Part shown: piece by piece, positions 45,211 to 54,547 of the stretch
How positions within the stretch are numbered: position 1 is the stretch's first letter
How the letters are laid out: every line of letters starts with the position of its first letter
Assembly: GCA_021018815.1 (NCBI GenBank)
Contig: JAITYX010000045.1
Coordinates: 4,092,001 to 4,156,000, forward strand
Direction: 5' to 3'
DNA: 64,000 bases
From: Talinum fruticosum
Taxonomy: Eukaryota > Streptophyta > Magnoliopsida > Caryophyllales > Talinaceae
Program-made: the position numbers and the translations under genes
Notes under the pieces: model-generated
What the model was told of the DNA's origin: nothing
Databases searched by the model: none
What the model saw: only the letters and a program-made list of their open reading frames with translations

Positions 45211-45411
45211 TTTTGCTCGGTTTGGGGCTTGATTTGGATAGGCTGCGAAATAGAGAATCCAAGTCTTCAATTTTTCAGCTTTCTTATTATTTCTCGGGTT
45301 TTTCATGTTTCCTATAAAAATAACACAAATTAAATTAAAATTTCTAATTTAATAATTATTATAAAAATAAGATTTAAAAAGTTATAAAAAATCATAATTT
45401 TAGACTCAACA

Positions 45412-45438
45412 GTTTCCCCTCAATTATTAGAATCTAAC
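45412..45438 (-). pseudogene. Last codons of Copia-2 pol, separated by solo LTR 3
   Basis: On the minus strand, the Copia-2 RNase H end DQFCFIRRELDML (50,130-50,096) continues here as DSNN and a TGA stop once solo LTR 3 and one copy of its duplication are set aside. GGGGAAAC then leads into LTR B. So solo LTR 3 interrupted Copia-2 at the very end of pol, and LTR B lies directly downstream of that stop. Confidence 0.55.
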
Positions 45439-46766
45439 CGTAACACCCCTATACCCACCCTAGGAGTATTACATGCCGGGGTTCCCGAGAGGAACCCCTA
45501 AGGCTGCTTAAGATCTCAACTTAGGGTTAATGGTTTTCTCTTTGATTGGCGGAAGCATGTTTCTAGGTTTTCAAAGATTCTTCTGAAAATTTGGGCAGAG
45601 TTTCCTCCGTAATATGACTAAACCCATCGGCTTAAAGCCTTAACTCGCACGAAACACATTCATAAAATCAACGAGCCACACACTCGGAGTATTCACATGG
45701 GGCTTTTACATTCATAGTTAAAACTTAAGTTCACATACAACCGATCTTTACAACATCTTTACAAAAAAGACAGAAAACATACGGTAAGCTCGACATCTCC
45801 TATCCGTCTGCTATTTCTAAAAGCCAAAGGCAACTCTTGCGAATCTTAACTTCGTACCTGAAATTTTGGTGAGGTCATGAGCTCCACGAGCCCAGTGAAT
45901 AATCCAAACCCAACCCCGGTTTCACTTTGCACATTAATTCATTAACAAACACACGTAAGTTCACAATTCATTCATAACATGCGATTCAAATCATACATGC
46001 TTAAGACATGCGAGATACTGAACTTACCAGACTTGCTGAGAAACATAATGACATCAATTACTCATGAATTCAATCAAACGTACTTCATTCATCTTTCTAT
46101 GCAAGTAAGTCATAAAATCATTCATCATGTAAAGCATTCATCACGTAAATCATATCTTACTTCTTATCGTATTCATTTCTTATGAAACCAGGATTCGTTC
46201 TTCTTCTCATTCTTCTTCTTGAGTTCGATTATGCATTTCATAAATCATTGCTTCTTTCTTTCTTGTTCGTCATGCATAATCATTCGTTTCTTCATATCAT
46301 AATTCTTAAGTATTCTTTATTTCGAATGGAAAGAAGATTTATGTTATACTCTAAAGACCCAGTTCTTGGAGCCAAATAATTCGTGGCCTCGAGGCAAAAT
46401 AATTCGTGGCCTCGAGGCTTGCCTCACTCGAAGGTCGCATACCGTCAATAATTCGTGGAAGCAAAATAATTTGTGGCTTCGGGTTGACCGACACGTCTAT
46501 GGCCATAGCTTTAGAGGGTTCTTTAATTCATAGGGTCTTAGATTAATAACACAATCCTTTCTCCCTTCTTTAGTTCTTTATGTTTCGATCTTCTTATTAC
46601 TTATTGAAGAGATGCACTTAATTCATATAATTCATGCTCAACACGTTCATACGTAACTTCCTCAAAATAAGCAATTCACATAAGCAAGTTCCAACTCAAG
46701 TATAATCAATCCAACACAAATAGGCATGCTTATTTCACTTATAATCCATATACTTTAAGATAAACA

Positions 46767-47422
46767 CATCCTCACACAAACATATCAATTATGATTTCTA
46801 ATCAGCGAACTTATCGTTTTCATGATCGCGTAATGTTGTGCATATGTGGTTTATGGTGTTATAACCTTCCTTAATCATTATGTATCTCTTAATCTAGCCA
46901 TATAGCTTCTTAAATTTTAGTTCTTGACTCAATTACTCATTTAATTCCGATTTTGCCCAAAACAGCACATTTTCACTCAAAAATCCATATCTTCCAATCT
47001 CCTCATCCAATGCATACCAAAATTTACAAGAAACTCTCATAAATTATCAGGAAGCTATAGTAAAAATTTTAGGAATTTCAGGCTACACATGACAGCACCA
47101 TGATGCATACATCGGGCTTTATTCATCGAATAAAATCTGCACTAAATGATGAATTCAATTTTCTGATTTCTCTCACTAATTCTATTCAAGCTAATTTCAT
47201 CAAATTCTCAATACACAGCTCAATAATCATGCTCAACAATGCTCAAATATCATTAAATTTATGAACTAGGCATAAATCGCAACTTGCTTTTCAATTCGTG
47301 AGTTGCTAATTCGTGAGTTTAGGCCTCTAACTTCTTCAATTAACTTAAGGTTTCCAATTTCATACTTCAATTTCAAGCTTAATCCACCTAATTCATTTTA
47401 ATTCTAGAGGATGAATTCAAAT
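46767..47422. repeat. Direct repeat copy 1 in solo LTR 3
   Basis: 656 bases from CATCCTCACACAAACATATC to GAGGATGAATTCAAAT, repeated almost identically at 48,492-49,148. Visible differences are few: for example CATCGGGC against CATCAGGC, and TTCATCGAAT against TTCACTCGAAT. Confidence 0.88.
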
Positions 47423-47423
47423 T

Positions 47424-48498
47424 CTATGCATAAAAAGTGACATTGTTCTTGAGTTTATTCCTACCTAATACCGGGTAATCGATATATTCACAAAACTCTT
47501 AAGTGAAGATCAATTTTGTTTTATAAGAAGAGAACTTGATATGTTAGTGTAAGACTCGAAAATTCAGGTGTTTGCTTACTAATGAAGTAAGTTATCAAAA
47601 GTTAAGTTAAAAATTCGAAATTATTAAATTAAGTGAATTAGAATTTTTCTGAGTCGAAATTAAAACCCGAGAATTGAAACCCGAGTATAGGTTAGCTTAA
47701 ATGGGCTTCTTGAAATTAAATTTGGGCCTGATTCTTTAAAGCCCAAAGTAGATAATAAAAAAATGGGAAGGATGGGTGGCTGGCTTGAAGAAAGCTAGCA
47801 AGGAATTAAGTAAAGGGAGTATGGGGTCCAATTGGAATTGGGCAGCAAAGCCCATTAGGTGTAATTAGGAAAAGAGGAGAGAGAAATTGAGATTGAGAAC
47901 AAGAGAGGGACCGGGTAAGGAAGCGAAGCGAAGCGTGGAAAGAAAAACGGGAAAATAGAAACAGAGGAGAGCTAGAAGAAGCAGAGGCAAGCGAGAAAGG
48001 GAGAACACACAGAGAGAAGGGGAGGAGCGAGTGGGAATGAGAGGAACGCCGGAAACCGACACCCGACAGGCACGGCAGGCTCGAGGACAGGCGGCGGACG
48101 AAGGAGAAAGGAAAGAGGGAGCGAAAGAAAGAAGAAGGAGCAAAACCAAAAATAGGGGAACGAAAGAAGTAGAAGCAAAGCAAAGCGAGAGGAGAGACAG
48201 AATAAAGAGAGCGAGAGATTGAGAGGAAGAACGAGAGGGGTTGAGACCCCGAAGTGAGAGGCGAAGAGCGAGAGAGCCCGAGAGGAATCGGGAAGCGAAA
48301 TAGGGGCGAGAAGAATGAGGGAGCGAGAACCACGACGAAGCGAGGCGAGAGTAGCAAGGAATTGAGACCGAGAGGTAGAAGAAGAAAGGGAAATTGAAAG
48401 GAAGAAGAAGAAGAAGCAAAACCCAATCCGAAAACCCTCCAAAATCGAAATTCTTAGAACCTCTAAGAATCAAAGGTGAGTAATTTGAATTCATCCTC
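47424..48498. repeat. Left arm of a 1.08-kb inverted repeat
   Basis: Reverse complement of 49,133-50,220. It carries, in order, a copy of the Copia-2 flank (47,424-47,548), the LTR end with GTTAGTGTAAGACTCG, and the CT-rich LTR part read as purine-rich. Arms differ by scattered substitutions and small indels, more than the direct repeats do. Confidence 0.88.
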
Positions 48499-49148
48499 AC
48501 ACAAACATATCAATTATGATTTCTAATCAGCGAACTTATCGTTTTCATGATCGCGTAATGTTGTGCATATGTGGTTTATGGTGTTATAACCTTCCTTAAT
48601 CATTATGTATCTCTTAATTTAGCCATATAGCTTCTTAAATTTTAGTTCTTGACTCAATTACTCATTTAATTCCGATTTTGCCCAAAACAGCACATTTTCA
48701 CTCAAAAATCCATATCTTCCAATCTCCTCATCCAATGCATACCAAAATTTACAAGAAACTCTCATAAATTATCAGGAAGCTATAGTAAAAATTTTAGGAA
48801 TTTCAGGCTACACATGACAGCACCATGATGCATACATCAGGCTTTATTCACTCGAATAAAATCTGCACTAAATGATGAATTCAATTTTCTGATTTCTCTC
48901 ACTAATTCTATTCAAGCTAATTTCATCAAATTCTCAATACACAGCTCAATAATCATGCTCAACAATGCTCAAATATCATTAAATTTATGAACTAGGCATA
49001 AATCGCAACTTGCTTTTCAATTCGTGAGTTGCTAATTCGTGAGTTTAGGCCTCTAACTTCTTCAATTAACTTAAGGTTTCCAATTTCATACTTCAATTTC
49101 AAGCTTAATCCACCTAATTCATTTTAATTCTAGAGGATGAATTCAAAT
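48492..49148. repeat. Direct repeat copy 2 in solo LTR 3 (spacer of the inverted repeat)
   Basis: Second copy of 46,767-47,422. It joins the left arm through the seven-base overlap CATCCTC, which belongs both to the arm end and to the repeat start. Confidence 0.88.
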
Positions 49149-50220
49149 TACTCACCTTTGATTCTTAGAGGTTCTAAGAATTTCGATTTTGGAGGGTTTT
49201 CGGATTGGGTTTTTGCTTCTTCTTCTTCTTCCTTTCAATTTCCCCTTTCTTCTTCTACCTCTCAGCCTCAATTCCTTGCTACTCTCTGCCTCTGCTTCTG
49301 TCGTGGTTCTCGCTCCCTCATTCTTCTCGCCCCTATTTCTGCTTCCCGATTCCTCTCGGGCTCTCTCGCTCTTCGCCTCTCACTTCGGGGTCTCGACCCC
49401 TCTCGTTCTTCCTCTCAATCTCTCGCTCTCTTTGTTCTCGTCTCTCCTCTCGCTTTGCTTTGCTTCTACTTCTTTCGTTCCCCTGTTTTTGGTTTTGCTC
49501 CTTCTTCTTTCTTTCGCTCCCTCTTTCCTTTCTCCTTCGTCCGCCGCTCGTCCTCGGGCCTGCCGTGCTCTGTCGGGTGCCGGTTTCCGGCGTTCCTCTC
49601 ACTCCCACCAGCTCCTCCCCTTCTCTCTGTGTGTTCTCCCTCTCTCGCTTGCCTCTGCTTCCTCTAGCTCTCCTCTGTTTCTATTTTCCCGTTTTTCTTT
49701 CCCCGCTTCGCTTCTGCTTCCTTACCCGGTCCCCTCTCTTGTTCTCAATCTCAATTTCTCTCTCCTCTTTTCCTAATTACACCTAATGGGCTTTGCTGCC
49801 CAATTCCAATTGGACCCCCATACTCCCTTTACTTAATTCCTTGCTAGCTTTCTTCAAGCCAGCCACCCATCCTTCCCATTTTTTTTATTATCTACTTTGG
49901 GCTTTAAAGAATCAGGCCCAAATTTAATTTCAAGAAGCCCATTTAAGCTAACCTATACTCGGGTTTCAATTCTCGGGTTTTAATTTCGACTCAGAAAAAT
50001 TCTAATTCACTTAATTTAATAATTTCGAATTTTTAACTTAACTTTTGATAACTTACTTCATTAGTAAGCAAACACCTGAATTTTCGAGTCTTACACTAAC
50101 ATATCAAGTTCTCTTCTTATAAAACAAAATTGATCTTCACTTAAGAGTTTTGTGAATATATCAGTTACCTGGTATTAGGTAGGAATAAACTCAAGAACAA
50201 TGTCACTTTTTTATGCATAG
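49133..50220. repeat. Right arm of the inverted repeat
   Basis: The original copy: the last 963 bases of the LTR, the CTAAC duplication and about 120 bases of Copia-2. Its reverse complement is the left arm at 47,424-48,498. The two arms could pair into a long hairpin with a 0.63-kb loop. Confidence 0.88.
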
Positions 50221-50640
50221 TCTCTAATAAAGTGATGTCTAACTACTATGTATTTTGATTTGGAGTATTGCACTGGATTTTTAGTGATTCTTATGGCGCT
50301 CTGATTGTCACATTTGATAGGAACCTTTGAATAGTCTATACCTAGGTCTCTCATTTGTTGCATGATCAATAAAAGTTGTGTACAACATGCACCGGCGACA
50401 ATGTAATCTACCTCAATCCATAGATAAGACAACCGAGGTTTGTTTCTTAGAGTGCCAAGATATGAGAGATTAGCCAAGGGATTAACATGCAATGAAGGTG
50501 CTCTTTCTATCTACCTTGTAGCTAGCGTAATTGGCATCTGTATATCCAGTCCGATCAAAATCTGACTCCTTGGGGTACCATAATTCGAGAGTTAGAATGT
50601 TTGCTAAGTATATAAAAATCCTTTTCACAGCGGTCAAATG
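50101..50640 (-). pseudogene. Copia-2 RNase H
   Basis: On the minus strand, after the degraded YxSDADYA-type region near 50,520, the part at 50,492-50,211 has EVDYIVAGACCTQLLLIMQQ, SAIRITKNPVQYSKSKYIVV and RHHFIRDYA. The end (DQFCFIRRELDML) reaches 50,096. The alignment position of the catalytic Glu is EVDYIVAG, where Glu is retained, unlike Copia-1. Stops and frame changes separate the blocks. Confidence 0.78.
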
Positions 50641-51997
50641 AGACTATTTAGGACATGATTGAAAACGAACACATAAACTACACTAAACATTATTTCCGGC
50701 CGGCTGGTGGTCAGATAGAGAAAGGAACCAATCATACCTTTGTAAATCTTTTCATTGACTCGACTTACCTTCGGGATCCGAGTCTAACTTGGTACTGGTA
50801 GCCATTCGAGTGGTAACATGCTTGACATGATCAAACTTGTATTTTTTAAGAAGTTCTTTAACATACTTTTCTTGGTTAACAAAAAGCCATCTTGGCATTG
50901 CTTGATTTGTAGGCCAAGAAAAAAGTTTAGCTCACCCATCATACTCATCTCGAATTCTTTGCTCATCAAGTCAAAGAATTCCTTGCATAATTTTTTGTTA
51001 GTATCTCCGAATAGTATATCATCAACATATATTTGTACAATAATGAAATCCTTACCTTTAGATTTGGTGAGGAGTGTTTTATCAATCAACTCTCTTCTGA
51101 AATCATTTGAAGTAAAAATTTTCTTAGTCTCTCATACGAAGCTCTAAGGGCTTGTTTGATACCATAAAGCACTTTTTGAAGTTTAAACACATGGTCTAAA
51201 AAATCAGAGTTTTCGAAACCTAGGGACTATTCAACATACACTTCTTCATTTAGGTATCTATTCAAAAATGTACACTTGACATCCATTTGATACAATTTCA
51301 TTCCCATGTAAGATGCAAATGCAAGTAGTATGCGAATAGCTTCTAATCTGGCTACGAGTGTAAAGGTCTCTTTAAAGTTTATGCCTTCCTCCTGGTTATA
51401 GCCTTTGGCCACTAGCCGAGCCTTGTTTCTAACCACGTTCCTGGACTCATCTAACTTATTTCTAAACACCCATTTTGTTCCTATGACAGGATGTCTTTTG
51501 GGTCCGACAGTCAGAGTCCATACTTTATTTCTCTCAAATTGGGCTAGTTCTTCTTGCATGGCATTAATATAGTTCGGGTCATCTAATGCATCCTTATCGA
51601 TCTTAGGTTCTACATGAGATATGAAGTAGAAGAATGCACAAAAGTCTCTAAGAGCTGACCTTGGTTGTATACCTGAGTTTATGTCGGATAGAAGGTTATC
51701 TCTTGGATAATGAGGTTTGAATTTGAGTCCTCTTCCATTTTCTCGATGGATGTCAAGATTTGGATTTAGGTTGAAATCCACATTTCGTGGCTCAGAGATA
51801 GGTTGTTCTTGAGTCAGATTGGGATATGAGTCTTCTTGAATTTCAGTTTCCTGTGTCTGACCATGTGTTTGATTGGATTCTATATGGTAAGAGTTAGAAA
51901 TTTGAGGAATTTCTACGTCTTCTTCGTCCCTGCTTAGCTTTAGATTATTAAAAGTAGAAGAGCTGATTTGACCATCATTATTCTCATCAAAAACCAC
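50641..51997 (-). pseudogene. Copia-2 reverse transcriptase
   Basis: The frame open at 51,997-51,227 starts in the acidic linker ([10 protein letters not shown] is read just before it) and contains [57 protein letters not shown] and [35 protein letters not shown] and [17 protein letters not shown] follow. After a break, 51,089-50,784 holds the catalytic QIYVDDILFGDTN and FEMSMMGELNFFLGLQIKQ. This RVT_2 domain is better preserved than that of Copia-1; the YVDD box is intact, but a stop at 51,226 and frame changes disable it. Confidence 0.87.
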
Positions 51998-52650
51998 GTG
52001 AATACTTTCCTCAACAGTTTTAGTGCGTTTATTAAAAATTCTATATGCTTTACTAATCGAGGAATATCCAAGAAATATACCTTCGTCTAACCGAGGTTCA
52101 AATTTGGTCAGATTTTTCTTACCATTAACATGTACAAAGCATTTGCATTAAAAAGTCTTGAAGTATAATATGTTGCGCTTTTTGCCTTTGTACAGTTCAT
52201 ATGGAGTCTTCTTTAGGAGTGGTCTGATAAGGCACCGATTTTGAACGTAAGTTGTTGTATTGACTACTTCTGCCTAAAAGTATTCAAGAAGGTCATTTTT
52301 TATCATAGTTTTTGCAATTTCCTCCAAGGTGCGGTTTTTCCTTTCAACTAGTCCATTTTGTTGTGGAGTCTTTGGAGCTGAGAAGTTGTGATATATTCCC
52401 AAATTGTTAGAGTTTTCCAAACTCATCTTTGAATTCTCCTCCATGGTCGCTTCTGACTCTCATAATAGGACTGTGTTTGTTCAACTTGAACCGATTTGAC
52501 CAACTTAGCAAACTCTCAAAAAGTATACCCAAGTAAATCTAGAATAATCATCTACTATAACGAAAACATACTCACTAACTTTGATACTTTTAATTGGAAT
52601 TGGACCACAAAGGTCAACATGCAACATATCTAGAGGTTTCAAAGTAGAAA
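51998..52650 (-). pseudogene. Copia-2 integrase core, decayed
   Basis: No long frame is open, but translated blocks on the minus strand are clear: NRTLEEIAKTMI near 52,330, then KKTPYELYKGKKRN and [20 protein letters not shown] to about 52,090, and [20 protein letters not shown]. The N-terminal core with the first two catalytic Asp residues (52,640-52,440) is badly eroded by frame changes. QQNG sequence before the NRTLEE block marks the third acid region. Confidence 0.68.
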
Positions 52651-52651
52651 C

Positions 52652-53230
52652 TTATTTGATGGCCTTGAATGAAGCTCTGACTTGTTTACCTTTCACGCAT
52701 GTGTCATAAACATGGTCCTTGATGTATTTGCATTTGGGAAGGCCTCTTACCAGTTCACATTTTAAAAGTTTGTTTATGGTATTCATGCTGATGTGTCTCA
52801 ATCTTTTATGCCATAAGCATGATTCACTATCTGATGTTTTAAGACAAGTCAAATTCTGAGCAAGAATGTTAGTTAGAGGAATAACATAGGTGTTTTTCAA
52901 ATCTAGGTCCAGAGAGTACTACCTTCTTTGTCTGAGCATTTTTTACAACAAAATTTGTTGAACTCAATAGTACTTCATTACCTTTAACAAAAAGTTGAGA
53001 CATACTTAATAGATTGTATTTCAGTCCATCCACTAGATGTACTTTTTCAACGACATTGGTTGTATCTTTTCCAACTTTTCCATAGCCAATAATTTGACCT
53101 TGACTGTCATCGCCAAACACAACTTTTCCGGACCTTTTGTGATGAAACTAAGAGAATATAGATGGATCGCCAGACATGTGTCTTGAGAATCCATTATCTA
53201 GGTAACAATAGTCAGATTTAGCCTTCAAGA
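52652..53230 (-). pseudogene. Copia-2 protease remnant and pre-integrase zinc region
   Basis: Near 53,205 the protease signature reads YLDNGFSRHMSGDPSIFS: the catalytic Asp is kept, but the usual Ser after it is Asn, and a stop follows. The frame at 53,120-52,869 gives VFGDDSQGQIIGYGKVGKD and LVDGLKYNLLSMSQLFVKG. The frame at 52,900-52,652 gives the zinc region: WHKRLRHISMNTINKLLKC (with the second His kept as RH) and CVKGKQVRASFK; the first Cys of the CX2C pair is in YDTCVKG. These would process and precede the integrase. Confidence 0.78.
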
Positions 53231-54230
53231 AAACCTATATTCAGAAAAATCAAACCTTTCTGTTTCTTTTGACCAATTGGTTCTGGTCTGACTAGGTTAT
53301 ACACCATGTTTAGGGGTTTTGTCCCTTTGGGAACCCAAAATTGGATTATCTTTCTACTATGAGGTTTCTGACGAGGTGAAGAATCGAAGTAGCTCCTTCT
53401 TTTTCTAAAGTTAGAGTGACTTTGACTCTTTGAAGCATCTCTCTTTTCAAAGTGGTTTTTATAAACAGTTTTCTGACTTTGAGGATCAAATCCAATACCT
53501 TGTTTTTTTATAAGAGATGCTTTGAGATCCTAAAATCATGTTGGGATTATCTTGTCCTTTTGTAAGTTTCAAAAGCTTCTCATGTGGTTTTTTATATTTC
53601 TTTTGAAGATTTTGTTTTTCAATTATGAGATCGTGTAAATCTAACCTATGTTCACTCACCTCAGATCAAAGAGTTTCACATGAGTTTTTGAAAGTCAGAT
53701 TTTCATTTTTTAAATCTTTTAAACACTTTTTTTAAATATTTAATCTCAACATGATAATGATCCTTAATCCCTAGAACAAATTGCTTGTCGATCAGATCAT
53801 CTAGCTTCAATTTGCTCAAGTCTTAGGCTTCCTCAATTGCTGTAACTTTTGGTCCCCATTTCTATTATGGAAGACTTCTGAGGATCTTTCTGACTACTTC
53901 CTTATCTAAGTAGTGCTTGCCTAGTGACTTCAGATTGTTCAAGATATCTGAGAATCTTATTTATATGTCTTTAATTCCTACTTCCAGCAACACCTTGAAT
54001 AACTCATACTTGTGAACATACTGACTAATGTTTGATCGTCTGACCTAACTAGTGCCTTCGTAGATTGTCACTAGTGTGTCCCATATTTCCTCAGCAGTCT
54101 CATAGGCAGAGATTCGATTGAATTTATTCGGGTCCAGACTGTATAGCATTATGTTAAGTGCTCGAAAGTTCTTTGAATACTTGGTTTTCTCAGTGGGTGT
54201 AAATTCTTCTTTAGGCTTATCCTTGCTTAC
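53231..54230 (-). pseudogene. Copia-2 gag, decayed and cut by the chromovirus
   Basis: Many stops, but the UBN2-type Copia gag is readable on the minus strand near 54,170-53,880: LNIMLYSLDPNKFNRISAYE, ETAEEIWDTLVTIYEGTS and FSDILNNLKSLGKHYLDKEV. A basic region with aromatic residues follows toward 53,340 (KRRSYFDSSPRQKPHSRK). No intact CCHC knuckle was found. The gag start is missing: the frame reaches the chromovirus LTR at 54,231. Confidence 0.7.
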
Positions 54231-54466
54231 TGTAATGCCCCGACCCTAAACCAATATATTAATAAAGATTAATAAATATTAATGAACGCGTGCACTTCAA
54301 TTCACACTTCGTTTTTCATGATCATATGTATATATATATATATTAGGTACTTGTACAAGAAACCATTTTATGTGTTGCAGGACTCGGATGATGATAACGA
54401 CGCTTGGCAAAAAAATAAGTAAATAAATAAATAAGCAAATAAAGTATGCTTTGTGATGATTCAAGA

Positions 54467-54547
<81 letters not shown>

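Larger units (their letters stand above)
34873..45224. mobile_element. FAR1-type MULE carrying a Ulp1-like gene, 10.35 kb
   Basis: Flanked by GGGCTCGATTTGG (34,860-34,872) and GGGCTTGATTTGG (45,225-45,237), 12 of 13 matching, at exactly the point where LTR B homology to LTR A is interrupted. MULE duplications are usually 8-11 bases, so the true one is a part of this. It contains a Ulp1-like gene on the plus strand and a FAR1/MULE transposase on the minus strand, transcribed toward each other. No terminal inverted repeat is seen; instead each end has a hairpin. MULEs with a ULP gene and without long TIRs (Kaonashi-type) are known in plants, and this fits them. Confidence 0.78.
33767..45411 (-). 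repeat. LTR B of Gypsy copy B, split by a MULE
   Basis: Left portion 33,767-34,872 and right portion 45,238-45,411 align with LTR A. The right portion ends AATTTTAGACTCAACA, matching GTTTTGAGTTCAACA of LTR A. The MULE between them is flanked by a near-repeat of GGGCTCGATTTGG / GGGCTTGATTTGG. The outer end at 45,411 lies only 27 bases from solo LTR 3 and next to the last codons of Copia-2 pol. Confidence 0.7.
45439..50095 (-). mobile_element. Solo LTR 3 (same superfamily as solo LTR 1) with an internal 1.7-kb rearrangement
   Basis: Starts CGTAACACCCCTATACCC (ancestral TG inferred) and ends TTTTCGAGTCTTACA, with a perfect duplication CTAAC at 45,434-45,438 and 50,096-50,100. The opening block, CACCCTAGGAGTATTAC with a CCGG.GTTCC stretch after it, matches solo LTR 1. 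Removing the inserted 47,423-49,148 leaves about 2.93 kb, close to solo LTR 1 (2.91 kb). No interior remains, so it is a solo LTR. The CT-rich part (49,190-49,790) yields false long frames. Confidence 0.85.
50096..54230 (-). mobile_element. Copia-2: SIRE-like Ty1/Copia interior, incomplete
   Basis: On the minus strand from 54,230: gag, protease remnant, pre-integrase zinc region, integrase, RT and RNase H, ending at solo LTR 3. It resembles Copia-1 closely in several blocks (LSEDQFCFIRRELDML against the Copia-1 ending LSED...FCFIRNELRMI; the same DDSQGQIIGYGKVGK layout), so both belong to one lineage. The gag start is cut at 54,230 by the chromovirus, and its remainder should lie beyond the window. 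No env-like ORF or LTR of its own is seen. Confidence 0.8.

Noticed and set aside
34873..45224. A Helitron, because of hairpins at the ends
   Set aside because: Helitrons have one hairpin near a CTRR 3' end and no target duplication. Here both ends have hairpins, there is a flank repeat, and the coding content is MULE.
47806..49786. Several frames of 150-210 codons on both strands, apparently a gene pair in opposite directions
   Set aside because: They are the two arms of the inverted repeat in solo LTR 3. CT-rich low-complexity sequence gives Ser/Phe/Leu runs; frames differ between the arms through indels.
46767..50220. Assembly error as the cause of the inverted duplication
   Set aside because: The two arms and the two direct copies differ by scattered substitutions and indels, which a simple misassembly of one locus would not create. 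It is still listed for long-read checking.
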